Source: an uncultured Actinomycetes bacterium
GTDB lineage: Bacteria; Actinomycetota; Acidimicrobiia; Acidimicrobiales; Acidimicrobilacustridaceae
Direction of reading: 5' to 3'
Assembly: GCA_937927725.1 (NCBI GenBank)
Contig: CALBSE010000040.1
Span: forward strand, 1-42,246
DNA length: 42,246 bases
The notes below the pieces were generated by a model that saw only the letters and a list, made by a program, of their open reading frames with translations, had not been told where the DNA came from and did no database searches. Made by a program: the position numbers and the translations under genes. Shown piece after piece: positions 1-7,737 of this stretch (positions within the stretch are counted from its first letter, which is position 1; every line of letters begins with the position of its first letter).

Positions 1-65
1 GCCCTGCTGGGGTTCAACAAAGATGCGAAGTTCCATGCGCCGAGGCTATCGGCGGTTCTAAACTG

Positions 66-692
66 CTAGTGGTCGTCGCTCGCCCAGCCGAGTTTTTCGG
101 CCGACAGTTCGAAGTTGGCGATCTCAACAAGAGCGAGCGGTTCAATGTCGGCGAAGGTGTCGTCAGGGAGTGCGAAGAGATCTTTGGCCGACGCTCTGGC
201 AAGGCTCAGTGTCATGTTTTTGAACGCAAGCGTCTGGGCCATGCGCGCAGGAACGCCGAGTCGTTCGAGATGCTCAATCCACCAGTCGCTGAGCGAACTC
301 ATCGATGTGCGAAGGCTGTCCGATTGATAGTTCTGTGCACTGAGGTAGGCCGCGAGTTGGAAGATCATCTGTCCACGAGGGAGGATCTTCGCCAGCGGTG
401 GCTTCTGCTCGAAGCCAATTTCGTTGGAATCGGTCGCCGAAGCAGCTTCGGAATCGGTCGCCAAACGTTGTTGTGTCAGTTCGGCGACAACGGCATCGAG
501 AAGTTCGAATCGAGTTCCGAAATGGCGGTAGATCGTGGCCCTATTGATGCCGGCCGTATCGGCGATGAGTTGATCGGAGATATCGCCGATCGGACGTGTT
601 TCAAGGAGCGTGATTACCGCATCTATGAAGAGTTTTGTGGCTTGGACCTTGGGGATCTGGGGCGCCCGCTTGGGTTTGGTGTGTTCAGCCAT
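66..692 (-). CDS. TetR family transcriptional regulator
   Basis: This 208-residue protein has the usual TetR length. An N-terminal helix-turn-helix at about residues 35-60 contains the run GINRATIYRHFGTR, the typical TetR recognition helix, followed by a helical ligand/dimerisation region rich in Ala and Leu. It should be a dimeric DNA-binding repressor released by a small ligand. The ligand and target cannot be read from the sequence. No divergent partner is visible, because the 64-nt gap on its upstream side leads to the 3' end of the ccdA-like gene, which lies on the same strand. The start at 692 lacks a clear Shine-Dalgarno sequence. The family call is firm, the specific role unknown. Confidence 0.85.
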   Translation of the reverse strand: MAEHTKPKRAPQIPKVQATKLFIDAVITLLETRPIGDISDQLIADTAGINRATIYRHFGTRFELLDAVVAELTQQRLATDSEAASATDSNEIGFEQKPPLAKILPRGQMIFQLAAYLSAQNYQSDSLRTSMSSLSDWWIEHLERLGVPARMAQTLAFKNMTLSLARASAKDLFALPDDTFADIEPLALVEIANFELSAEKLGWASDDH

Positions 693-756
693 CGAAGGAA
701 CCTAGCGAATGGTCGTGAGGTGGCTGCGTACTTCGGAGGGGCACGCTCGTGCCTTC

Positions 757-1632
757 CTACCTGGGTCGCTGCTCGTTGTCTGACGTGCGGGCCTTGCTGA
801 GCAACGCGATGAACACGATGATCCCGATCACGAGGCCGAGGATGATTCCGACGCGGGTTGGGCCAACATCGTTAATCCACTGGGTGATGTGCCCGTTGAG
901 GTTGAACATCCAGCCGGCCACTCCGCCGCCTGACGTGTTTCCTTTCAACACTCGCAGTTCGTACCAGCCGTAATAGGCGACATACAGACCAGCAAGAACG
1001 AGCAATACGCCAGAGATACGATTGATATGCGGCAGCACACCGCGCATCTTCTTCACGATGCCTTGGCGAGCGAGTGCGATGGCAAGAGTGAGCACAATCA
1101 ACACAAGTCCCATCCCGAGCGCGTAGGCCACGAACGCGCCGAGACCAACGAAGAAATTCTGCTGATCGATAACTGTTGAGATCGCCGCGATGAAGAGCGA
1201 CAGTGTGCAGCTCAGCGAGACGAGTGCATAGGAAATACCGAACACGAAGACCGACCCGAGTTCGCGACCCTCGGGCCCTTTCGAAATCTTCGGCAGATTC
1301 ACGGTGATCTCACGCCCCGTTAGCAAACGAATGCCGAGGACCACGAGCACGATGCCCAACACGATCGTGAGCCAGGGCAACTTGTCGTTGATGGACGAAA
1401 GAATCGGATCGAGAACTAGGCCAAGAATGCCGAAGACGACGACAAATCCGGCAGTCATTGCCGCACCAACTGCGAGCGCGCGCAACACGGTTGCATCGGC
1501 CCGATTGTCGGTGTCTCGAGCGTTTTCGAGTCCTAAGAAGTACGACAGGTACGCCGGCAACATGGCGAAGCCGCATGGATTAAACGTTGCGACCATGCCA
1601 ACACCGAATGCATAAACAATTGCCGAGTTCAT
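757..1632 (-). CDS. ccdA: CcdA-like thiol-disulfide membrane transporter (DsbD/CcdA family)
   Basis: This 291-residue polytopic membrane protein has the CcdA arrangement: a first transmembrane segment carrying NPCGF (Cys20) and a later one carrying SLSCTLS (Cys142), the pair that relays electrons across the membrane in this family. About six to eight hydrophobic helices are visible. It would take reducing power from cytoplasmic thioredoxin and pass it to an extracytoplasmic thiol oxidoreductase. That partner is probably the TlpA-like protein encoded just upstream: its stop codon and this start codon are one base apart, so they are almost certainly co-transcribed. Likely roles are cytochrome c maturation or reduction of exported proteins. 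No haem ligation gene is in the window to decide between them. Confidence 0.85.
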   Translation of the reverse strand: MNSAIVYAFGVGMVATFNPCGFAMLPAYLSYFLGLENARDTDNRADATVLRALAVGAAMTAGFVVVFGILGLVLDPILSSINDKLPWLTIVLGIVLVVLGIRLLTGREITVNLPKISKGPEGRELGSVFVFGISYALVSLSCTLSLFIAAISTVIDQQNFFVGLGAFVAYALGMGLVLIVLTLAIALARQGIVKKMRGVLPHINRISGVLLVLAGLYVAYYGWYELRVLKGNTSGGGVAGWMFNLNGHITQWINDVGPTRVGIILGLVIGIIVFIALLSKARTSDNEQRPR

Positions 1633-1633
1633 G

Positions 1634-2248
1634 TCAGTTGCCGATTGCGGTCTTCACGAGTTCGGTGAACTGCGTTTCAGTGAGCGCGCCCGAATGCGTG
1701 GCCAGAATTGTTCCGTTCGGCGCAACAAGCACGGTGTACGGAAGTCCGGTTCCACCAAGTGAACGGAGAATCGTTCCCTTGGTGTCGCGACCAAGGGGAT
1801 AGGTCACGCCAGTTCGGTCGGCCATTGCCTGACCAAGATCGGTCGGTTCGAGGTAATCGAGACCGAGAACATCGACGGCACCGAGATTGGCCCTCCACAC
1901 CCTTTCGAGTGCAGGCATTTCGGTCACACACGGCGCGCAGGTCGACGACCACACATTGATGAGTAGCGGTTTGCCGTTTGGCGCGAGATCTTTCGTCGAA
2001 CCATCAAATGCAACGTACGAAAGTTTCGGCATCTTGGTGCCAGTGACGTCGTTGGTGTCGGCGAACTCGGGGGGCTGTTGTGCGTTCGGGTCGAGCTTGG
2101 TGACATCCGAGGCGGTCTTCGATGACCCACCCGAGATCGAGATGATGAGTGCAATAGCGAAACCCACGACAATCAGTCCCGCCACAGTGAGCGGGAGATA
2201 ACGGCGCAGGGCCGATCGGGGTTGGGGAGGAAGCGGTGCGGGTTCCAT
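1634..2248 (-). CDS. TlpA-like membrane-anchored thiol-disulfide oxidoreductase
   Basis: From the ATG at 2248 the protein has 204 residues: a short basic N-terminus, one membrane anchor at about residues 19-39, then a thioredoxin fold outside the cell. The active site WSSTCAPC (Cys104, Cys107) and a later LPYTVLVAP run with the cis-proline are visible. A longer frame reaches 2392, but its extra 48 residues precede the signal anchor and look non-coding, so the inner ATG was chosen; it has only a weak ribosome-binding site. It should reduce or isomerise extracytoplasmic disulfides using electrons from the adjoining CcdA-like protein. Confidence 0.82.
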   Translation of the reverse strand: MEPAPLPPQPRSALRRYLPLTVAGLIVVGFAIALIISISGGSSKTASDVTKLDPNAQQPPEFADTNDVTGTKMPKLSYVAFDGSTKDLAPNGKPLLINVWSSTCAPCVTEMPALERVWRANLGAVDVLGLDYLEPTDLGQAMADRTGVTYPLGRDTKGTILRSLGGTGLPYTVLVAPNGTILATHSGALTETQFTELVKTAIGN

Positions 2249-2413
2249 ATGAGATCCGACTGCGAGATGCAGTGCCGACCGTACTTGGACCCCCGCACCA
2301 CTCCCAATCACCTCTCGGCCAACGGCCGGTTTGGTGACAGGTCCGACTGTCCGAGGCTGCAGGCGGGATCGGCTCAGTGGCGGCGATCCCACCCGGCTGC
2401 GGGCAGGTGGTTG

Positions 2414-2758
2414 TTAGGCGGAGCGCAACCAGGACTGAAGGTGCACTGGCACGGGAATGTCGGGCAGTTCATCCTCGACTCGAGCGAGCTTCGGCGGGCG
2501 GCCGCGGCGGCGCTTGGTGGCGAGGATCTTTCCGTTGATGAACATCTGTCCACCCCACACGCCCCATGGCTCGTGGCGCTCAATGGCCCCTTCGAGACAC
2601 TCGGTGATCACCGGGCAGGTCGAACAGATCGACTTGGCCATGGCGATGTCCTGGAGCTCTTCAGAGAAATAGACGCCAGTCAACGTTGCGTTGAGGTCGT
2701 TGCATGCGGCGTCGGCCCTGACGGCCGGTGAGATGTCGTCGAGCGTCTCGGCGAGCAT
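2414..2758 (-). CDS. whiB7: WhiB7-like iron-sulfur transcription regulator with AT-hook
   Basis: From the ATG at 2758, preceded by the purine-rich site AAAGGAAAGAA, the protein has 114 residues. It shows the four WhiB cysteines (Cys19, Cys45, Cys48, Cys54; C-x25-C-x2-C-x5-C) that bind a [4Fe-4S] cluster. EPWGVWGG follows at residues 63-70, then a basic RRRGRPPK AT-hook at 83-90. Both the EPWGVWGG turn and the RGRP hook are hallmarks of WhiB7, which binds the primary sigma factor and activates intrinsic antibiotic-resistance genes from promoters with an AT-rich element upstream of -35. Other WhiB paralogues usually lack the hook. A frame extends to 2845, but the 29 extra residues look like leader. 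The C-terminal tail (about residues 92-114) is longer than in mycobacterial WhiB7. Leader architecture also fits WhiB7. Confidence 0.75.
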   Translation of the reverse strand: MLAETLDDISPAVRADAACNDLNATLTGVYFSEELQDIAMAKSICSTCPVITECLEGAIERHEPWGVWGGQMFINGKILATKRRRGRPPKLARVEDELPDIPVPVHLQSWLRSA

Positions 2759-2851
2759 CGGTTCTTTCCTTTCGTGGGTGCACCGGAGTGCAGATGAGAT
2801 GGGAATTGAGGAACAGGTGTAGGTGGATGGGGTGCGGCCGCACATGAAGAA

Positions 2852-2877
2852 AGGCCGCCGGGGGAACCCGGCGGCCT
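2852..2877 (-). terminator. Intrinsic-terminator-like hairpin in the whiB7 leader (attenuator)
   Basis: An 11-bp perfect stem (2852-2862 with 2867-2877) closes a 4-nt loop. Read on the minus strand it is followed by TTTCTTC, a weak U-tract. It lies about 95 nt upstream of the whiB7 start. No complete minus-strand gene ends here, so it is best read as a conditional terminator of the whiB7 transcript. Confidence 0.65.
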
Positions 2878-2887
2878 CAGTGCATGT

Positions 2888-2905
2888 ACGCAGTGGTTAC
2901 TGCGT
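2888..2905 (-). promoter_or_regulatory. Upstream hairpin of the whiB7 leader
   Basis: A perfect 7-bp stem (ACGCAGT/ACTGCGT, 4-nt loop) sits 10 nt upstream of the terminator stem on the minus strand. It lies directly after the end of a 20-codon reading frame (2910-2972). Its place fits a pause or alternative structure of an attenuator. Confidence 0.45.
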
Positions 2906-2909
2906 CAGC

Positions 2910-2972
2910 TCAGAGATCGCCGGGACGGATGCTTCTGACCAAAGGTCGTAAAAGCGTTTGTCCCGGTGGCAT
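2910..2972 (-). CDS. Candidate leader peptide (uORF) upstream of whiB7
   Basis: This 20-codon frame runs from the ATG at 2972 to the TGA at 2910-2912 and ends 4 nt before the first leader hairpin. There is no strong Shine-Dalgarno sequence. Its last codons include CCCGGCG on the minus strand (2918-2924), which can pair with the 5' arm of the terminator stem (2867-2873). Translation could therefore influence which structure forms. WhiB7/WblC leaders in mycobacteria and Streptomyces are known to use uORF-dependent attenuation. Alternatives in the same leader are a minimal ATG-CAC-TGA frame at 2877-2885 and a longer frame ending at 2897. Confidence 0.3.
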   Translation of the reverse strand: MPPGQTLLRPLVRSIRPGDL

Positions 2973-3100
2973 ACCAAGTGGCGGAAATGGTCACATTGGC
3001 GCGCGATGCCACAGGCGCGACAGAGGCCGGAATGGCCGAAATGCGCGAAGTGGTGGCGGACGTGAACATGGGCTCCAAGGAACCATGTTGTTGATGGCCG

Positions 3101-3116
3101 CGTCAACTGAATTAAT
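3101..3116 (-). promoter_or_regulatory. Candidate whiB7 promoter: -35 hexamer with AT-rich element
   Basis: On the minus strand an AT-rich block (ATTAAT, 3111-3116) ends a few bases before TTGACG (3101-3106). Mycobacterial WhiB7 promoters carry an AT-rich motif about 3 bp upstream of the -35 hexamer. The expected -10 (around 3077-3083) matches poorly, which lowers confidence. The gap 2759-3171 otherwise holds the leader described in neighbouring entries and the upstream region of the thioesterase gene. Confidence 0.35.
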
Positions 3117-3171
3117 GGAAATCGTCCTGTTCCCGTTCCTGCCAAGGGATCGGGGGCTAGCGTCGCTGGTC

Positions 3172-4017
3172 ATGGACGACGCGGATTCGACGCCGGAAAT
3201 GGGTTCGTCCCGAAGATCTGAGCGCGAAAACGGGGCCACTCGGGTGCTGCCCCTTCCCGAATCCGGTCGAATCTTTCGCCGTGAACGCCGCGTGCGGTTG
3301 GGCGATGTCGATCCGGCCGGTCGACTCCGTCTCGATGCGGTGGCCCGGTATCTGCAGGACGTCGCCACCGATGATTCTGATGACCTCGGAAGTCTTGAAG
3401 CACGGGCATGGGTGGTCCGCCGGACGTTGATCGAGCAGCGTCAAGCCCCGCGCAATAGCGAAGACGTTTCGTTGGCCACGTTCTGCTCGGGAATGGGCAA
3501 CCGCTGGGCCGAGCGTCGCGTCTCACTAGCGGGTTCGGCGGGCGGCTCGGTTGAGGCGGTGACGTTATGGGTGCATCTCGACCCGGTCTCGGGCCGGCCC
3601 ATGACGTTGCCTGCTGATTTCGTTGCGACGTACACAGAACCTTCGGGTGGTCGTCAGGTCACCGCTCGGCAAGTACACGAGCCCGTTGTTCCAGGTGATG
3701 ACGATGTGCACACGATGCCGTGGTGGCCGCGTGTTACCGATCTCGACGTTTTGAATCACGTCAACAATGCAGTTGCATGGGAAGTCGTTGAGCAGACCCT
3801 TGAACGAGTGCGTGCGAGAGAACTTCTTCTCCTTGATCTGTCAGGATCTTTGCGCGCAGAAGTTGAGTTTCGCGATGCGATTGATCATGAAACAGTCGTC
3901 GCAGCTATGCCATTGACGATCGCGTACCGAGCGATTGACGGTGTGCTCAATATCGCGTTGTGGTCGACCGATGGCGAAACGGTGCACGTCACCGCGCAGG
4001 TCACGTCACTTCAGTGA
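3172..4017 (+). CDS. Acyl-ACP thioesterase (FatA/B-like, double hot-dog)
   Basis: This protein of about 281 residues has two hot-dog domains. The first opens with RVRLGDVDPAGRLRLDAVARYLQD (about 40-63, shown in part: RVRLGDVDPAGR). The second begins near 185 and carries DLDVLNHVNNAVAWE, in which Asp192, Asn195?/Asn198-199 and His196 correspond to the catalytic D-x-N-x-H-V-N-N region of plant and bacterial acyl-ACP thioesterases. It should release fatty acids from acyl carrier protein in the cytoplasm. The start is uncertain: ATG codons at 3085, 3094 and 3199 are in frame, and an AAGGA at 3077-3081 would fit 3094. I chose 3172 because it leaves a short tail before the conserved domain. It is transcribed away from whiB7. 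Confidence 0.8.
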   Translation: MDDADSTPEMGSSRRSERENGATRVLPLPESGRIFRRERRVRLGDVDPAGRLRLDAVARYLQDVATDDSDDLGSLEARAWVVRRTLIEQRQAPRNSEDVSLATFCSGMGNRWAERRVSLAGSAGGSVEAVTLWVHLDPVSGRPMTLPADFVATYTEPSGGRQVTARQVHEPVVPGDDDVHTMPWWPRVTDLDVLNHVNNAVAWEVVEQTLERVRARELLLLDLSGSLRAEVEFRDAIDHETVVAAMPLTIAYRAIDGVLNIALWSTDGETVHVTAQVTSLQ

Positions 4018-4033
4018 TATTTCGAGGCGCGAA

Positions 4034-5206
4034 TTAGTCGTTCGCGTCAAGTGCGGCGAGTGCAGCGTTGAGCATGCGTGCGGAACAACCACTCATGGAG
4101 ATTGGTGGCGCAAGTTCGGTCACGAGTCGATCGGTAATTGCACGAAGCGCAGTTGATGCCTCGCCTTCACTGAGCACTATTGGTGCTCCGGTGTCGCCGC
4201 CATGGGAAACAGCTGGCTCAAGCGGAATGCATCCGAGCAGCGGTAAACCTTCGTCGGCAGCAAGTGTTGCCCCGCCACCCTCACCAAACACGGCGTGTGT
4301 ATGGCCGTGTTCGCAGGTGAATGCGCTCATGTTTTCGATCACGCCGAGAACATGGAGATGACTCTTGCGCGCCATGGTGACAGCGCGCGTGGCAACGCGT
4401 TGCGCACCAACAGCGGGAGTGGTGACGACAATCATCTCGGCCTGCGGAAGCATGCGGGCCAATCCCATTTGCACATCGCCCGTGCCGGGGGGAAGGTCGA
4501 TCACGATGTACTCAAGATCGTTTGCCCACGAGACGTCTTCAAGGAAGTGCTGCACGGCGCGATTCAAAATGAGCCCGCGCCACATCAGTGCATCGGTTTC
4601 ATCGTCAACGAGTAATCCCATGGATACGACATCGAGTCGGCCGGTGCCGATCGGAATCGACTTCGGGATGATCGTGCGTTCTTCGTTCGGGCCGGTGGTG
4701 GCCTCGAGCCGGCCTTCGATGCCGAGCATGCGTGGAATCGAGAAGCCCCAAATGTCGGCATCGATAACACCGACGGCAAAGCCGCGATCGGCCAGTGCTG
4801 CAGCAAGGTTGGCGGTGACCGATGACTTGCCAACGCCGCCCTTGCCCGAAGCAACAGCGAGTACTCGGGCGCCTGGAGGAACTCGGTTGGGACCGGCGGT
4901 GGATTGGGCGTGTTTGCGAGCGACGTCCATGGCTGCGGCCTTTTGCTCAGCATCCATCTCGGCCCAGTCGATCGAGGCTGAGGTGACGCCAGGCAGACCC
5001 TCGATGCGGGTGAGGATCTCTCGTTTGAGTTGGGCCTTCAGGGGGCAGCCCGCCGTGGTCAGCGCCACCACCACGACTGCGGCGCCGGCTTCAGAAACGG
5101 TTGCCGAGCGGGCCATACCCAGTTCCACGATGTCGGCCCCGAGCTCGGGATCGACGACGCCTCGGAGTGACGCGAGGACCTCGTCGCTGGTGGGAAGGGC
5201 AGCCAT
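4034..5206 (-). CDS. mrp: Mrp/NBP35-family P-loop ATPase, Fe-S cluster carrier
   Basis: This 390-residue protein has an N-terminal MIP18-like (DUF59) domain (about 1-85, with VDPELG and the TAGCPL cysteine at 54). It is followed by a MinD/ParA-like ATPase with the deviant Walker A SGKGGVGKSS at 120-129, DADIWG, and DLPPGTGD. This is the ApbC/Mrp architecture, a scaffold or carrier that delivers Fe-S clusters to target proteins. The expected dimer-interface CxxC region reads FTCEHGHTH, with a single Cys, so cluster binding may differ from NBP35. Convergent with the thioesterase and divergent from the IscA-like gene (107-nt gap), which also suggests a shared Fe-S theme. Confidence 0.88.
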   Translation of the reverse strand: MAALPTSDEVLASLRGVVDPELGADIVELGMARSATVSEAGAAVVVVALTTAGCPLKAQLKREILTRIEGLPGVTSASIDWAEMDAEQKAAAMDVARKHAQSTAGPNRVPPGARVLAVASGKGGVGKSSVTANLAAALADRGFAVGVIDADIWGFSIPRMLGIEGRLEATTGPNEERTIIPKSIPIGTGRLDVVSMGLLVDDETDALMWRGLILNRAVQHFLEDVSWANDLEYIVIDLPPGTGDVQMGLARMLPQAEMIVVTTPAVGAQRVATRAVTMARKSHLHVLGVIENMSAFTCEHGHTHAVFGEGGGATLAADEGLPLLGCIPLEPAVSHGGDTGAPIVLSEGEASTALRAITDRLVTELAPPISMSGCSARMLNAALAALDAND

Positions 5207-5313
5207 GGCGGAAATCTACCGGCGGGAGGGGGACTCTCCCCGGCCAGACGTGGGATCTTGGCGATGATTCCGCTAGCATTTTGCGGTACACCGCTGAATC
5301 ACGGAGGACAACA

Positions 5314-5634
5314 GTGATCACGCTTACCGAAACAGCCTCTTCAAAGGTCGCCGAACTCATCGCCCAAGAGGGCCAAGACGACCTCATGCTCCGCGTTGCA
5401 GTGCGCCCCGGCGGCTGCAGTGGCTTCAGCTACGAAATGTTCTTCGATTCCGAAAAGGATTCCGAAGACGTCGTGAACACCGAGTTTGGTGTCCCGGTTG
5501 TGGTTGATCCTTCAAGCGCTCAGCTCCTCACCGGCGCCACCCTTGATTACAAGGACGGCCTTCAGGGTGCAGGCTTCGCGATCGACAACCCCAACGCGCA
5601 GAAGACCTGCGGTTGCGGTAACTCGTTCAGCTGA
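5314..5634 (+). CDS. erpA: HesB/IscA/ErpA-family iron-sulfur insertion protein
   Basis: This 106-residue A-type carrier starts at the GTG at 5314, six bases after a perfect GGAGG (5303-5307). The three conserved cysteines are present: GGCSGFSY near residue 35, and KTCGCG at the C-terminus. It should accept Fe-S clusters and insert them into apoproteins. It diverges from mrp, and the next gene downstream encodes a two-cluster [2Fe-2S] protein, although a terminator separates them. ErpA versus IscA cannot be decided from sequence alone; in actinobacteria this stand-alone gene is usually called erpA. Confidence 0.85.
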   Translation: MITLTETASSKVAELIAQEGQDDLMLRVAVRPGGCSGFSYEMFFDSEKDSEDVVNTEFGVPVVVDPSSAQLLTGATLDYKDGLQGAGFAIDNPNAQKTCGCGNSFS

Positions 5635-5654
5635 TCCGTCTTTTCCTTTCTGAT

Positions 5655-5680
5655 CGACGACCGCCTTCGGGCGGTCGTCG
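5655..5680 (+). terminator. Terminator hairpin after the IscA-like gene
   Basis: A perfect 11-bp stem (5655-5665 with 5670-5680) closes a TTCG tetraloop 20 nt after the stop codon. There is no T-tract after it, which is common for actinobacterial hairpin terminators. Confidence 0.7.
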
Positions 5681-5722
5681 TCGCGTATCGCCCTCTACTT
5701 CTCTGAACGTGACCGTGGTGGC

Positions 5723-7366
5723 ATGACCGATTCCTCTCCTGTTGAACTCGCGCAGATCACGTTCTTCGTCGATGGCGAGCAGGTCAGCGTTCCCGACAAC
5801 GGCGTGTCGTTGTTGGCGGCACTGCGCGGTCGGCTCGGAAATCGGGCGCCGAAAGCGGGATGCAATCCGCAGGGTCAGTGCGGTTGCTGCACGGTGTTGG
5901 TTGACGGTGCACCGAGAGTCGCCTGCGTAACGCCAGTGCGGCGAATTGCTGGTCGTGTGATTACGACTGTTGACGGTCTAGCGGAAGAAGATCGCGAACG
6001 TTGGTCCGATGCACTTTTGGCAACTGGCGGAAGTCAGTGCGGTTTCTGCACACCGGGCATCGTGTGTCGACTTGAAGGTTTGCGTTCCAAGAACACCGCT
6101 GCCGATGAACTTGATGCTGTTGATCGCGCGCTAGCTGCGCACTTATGTCGATGCACCGGCTGGCAAACCATTCGTGAAGCATGGTCGATGGTGGTGAGCG
6201 GTTCTTCCGCCATGGAACATGCACGTCCTGAAGCGAGGAATTTCGCGGATGCCTCGCGTCGGGCAACCATCGAAGGCCGGTCAACGCAGCAGGTTTCGTC
6301 TGACGTCGTGCTTGGCCGTGGTGGGTTCGCTGAAGACACCGCTCCTGCCGATGCTCTAGTTGCAGTGCCGAACGGTGAAGGTGGTTGGGTCGTTGCTGGT
6401 TCGTTGCCTGAAGCACGGGCATTAGCGGGCAAGGTCCAAGGCCGACACGGCACGACTAACCCTGAGCCGCCGCTAGCGCTGCCAGAAGGCGACTGGGAGC
6501 TCACGCTTCGCACCGGTTGGGTCGAGCCGGCCTATCTCGAAACCGACGCTTCTTGGTGCGAACCCGGGGGCGAACCGTTTACGTCGCTCGCCAACGGCGG
6601 TGCATTTGGCGGCAAGTTGACGACCGATGTTGGTCGCGTTGCTCGTGACCTCGCCTATGAACATCGTCAAGCAGTTCGTGTGGTGCTGTCTCGCGAAGAC
6701 GTTGTGCGTGCTGGACCAAAGCGTCCGCCGATTGCCGCTGGTATTCGTTCCGACGGTTCAGGTGTCGTTCGAGTTGTTCGAACCAAGGGCATTGCTGAAG
6801 CAATCAACCGTGTTGCCCCGCAGCTGATTGTTGAGGAAGTCGATGTTGTCGGGCCACCGACGTCGGTCGACATCCGCGGCGCCGGCGTTGTCGAAGCACA
6901 AGTTCTTCTCGCTGCACTCGAGGCAAAGCAAAACGCGAAAGCAATCAATGGCGAATCGCATGTCGCAACGGTGACGAGTGCAGAAGGTGCAGTCGCCACA
7001 GTTGTGATTGGTTTCGACGGCATCGTGAGAGTCGATCTTCGATGCGGACAATTGCTCGACGCGATTGTTTTGCGCTCCTATGCAATCGGCGCGGTGCACA
7101 TGGCACTCGGCTGGGTCACAAGCGAAGGACTGTCGGTTGATCAGGACGGAACGATTAGCGATCTCACGATTCGCTCATTCGGCGTTCTCCGCTCTGCTGA
7201 CATGCCTCAGGTCGAAGTGACATTGCACGAGGAAGACGCCGAACCAGTCAATGGTTCCGACGCTGTCTTCGCAGCAACCGCGGCAGCGCTATGGGCTGCG
7301 CAAGGTTGGCCGACCGATTGGCCGACTGGTCGCAGTGTTCTCGACGGCGCTCGTGTGACACAGTGA
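5723..7366 (+). CDS. Condensed molybdenum-hydroxylase-like fusion: two [2Fe-2S] domains plus shortened large-subunit region
   Basis: Residues 1-157 of this 547-residue protein are a complete small subunit of the xanthine dehydrogenase/CO dehydrogenase type. A plant-ferredoxin cluster uses Cys47, Cys53, Cys56 and Cys68 (GCNPQGQCGCC), and a second cluster Cys106/Cys109 and Cys142/Cys144 (GSQCGFCTPG, LCRCTGW). Residues about 190-530 resemble disconnected pieces of the molybdopterin large subunit: a GRGGFAED start, NGGAFGGK at 291-298, a VRVVLSRED stretch, RGAGVVEAQ, and a C-terminal block similar to the INPxxVEGQ...GE region. That region is normally about 750 residues. Here it is about half as long, and the catalytic GVGE glutamate appears as NGSDAVFA. 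No FAD subunit is encoded nearby. It may be an inactive or redox-transfer derivative; RidA follows by 4 nt. The family assignment of the N-terminus is firm and the function unknown. Confidence 0.72.
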   Translation: MTDSSPVELAQITFFVDGEQVSVPDNGVSLLAALRGRLGNRAPKAGCNPQGQCGCCTVLVDGAPRVACVTPVRRIAGRVITTVDGLAEEDRERWSDALLATGGSQCGFCTPGIVCRLEGLRSKNTAADELDAVDRALAAHLCRCTGWQTIREAWSMVVSGSSAMEHARPEARNFADASRRATIEGRSTQQVSSDVVLGRGGFAEDTAPADALVAVPNGEGGWVVAGSLPEARALAGKVQGRHGTTNPEPPLALPEGDWELTLRTGWVEPAYLETDASWCEPGGEPFTSLANGGAFGGKLTTDVGRVARDLAYEHRQAVRVVLSREDVVRAGPKRPPIAAGIRSDGSGVVRVVRTKGIAEAINRVAPQLIVEEVDVVGPPTSVDIRGAGVVEAQVLLAALEAKQNAKAINGESHVATVTSAEGAVATVVIGFDGIVRVDLRCGQLLDAIVLRSYAIGAVHMALGWVTSEGLSVDQDGTISDLTIRSFGVLRSADMPQVEVTLHEEDAEPVNGSDAVFAATAAALWAAQGWPTDWPTGRSVLDGARVTQ

Positions 7367-7370
7367 CTTC

Positions 7371-7727
7371 ATGAGCTCGCCCATTGGTCCGTATTCCCCC
7401 ATCGTTCGCGCCGGCGACTTCCTCGTCATTTCCGGACAACTCGGATTGGTAAACGGAGAGATGATCGTTGGTGGCGTCACTGCAGAAACGACGCAGGCCC
7501 TGGCGAACATGGCGGTGCTTCTCGAAGGCGAAGGTGCATCGTTGTCAGACGTCGTAAAGACGACAGTGTTCCTGCGCCATATGCGCGACTTCGATCTCAT
7601 GAACGAGGCCTACATGGCGGCGTTTGGCGATCATCGCCCCGCCCGCAGCGCTTTTGCCGTGGCCGAGCTTCCTCGTTTGGCCTTGGTTGAGATCGAAGCG
7701 TGGGCTTGGTTGCCCGCAGCGAAGTAA
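7371..7727 (+). CDS. ridA: RidA family reactive enamine/imine deaminase
   Basis: This 118-residue protein covers the whole YjgF/RidA fold. It opens with IGPYSPIVRAGDFLVISGQLG. Near the C-terminus RPARSAFAVAELP supplies the conserved arginine and VEIEAWA the conserved glutamate of the trimer-interface active site. RidA hydrolyses enamine/imine intermediates from PLP enzymes or oxidases, protecting other enzymes. It starts 4 nt after the molybdenum-hydroxylase-like fusion, so they are probably one transcript. An imine product of an oxidoreductase would be a plausible link, but this is inference. Confidence 0.85.
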   Translation: MSSPIGPYSPIVRAGDFLVISGQLGLVNGEMIVGGVTAETTQALANMAVLLEGEGASLSDVVKTTVFLRHMRDFDLMNEAYMAAFGDHRPARSAFAVAELPRLALVEIEAWAWLPAAK

Positions 7728-7737
7728 GGTTGCACTC

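Noticed and set aside
69..800. A 243-codon open frame on the plus strand opposite the TetR gene
   Set aside because: It is antisense to a well-supported TetR gene and has no recognisable domain.
2759..2845. N-terminal extension of the WhiB7 protein to 2845
   Set aside because: The 29 extra residues are not WhiB-like, and the purine-rich ribosome-binding site sits just before 2758.
2897..3145. An 82-codon minus-strand frame in the whiB7 leader
   Set aside because: It begins upstream of the candidate promoter and has no domain. It is noted only as an alternative uORF frame.
4034..5206. Loss of the Mrp CxxC motif as an exceptional change
   Set aside because: A single Cys in this region seems common in actinobacterial Mrp proteins, as far as I recall, so it was not scored.
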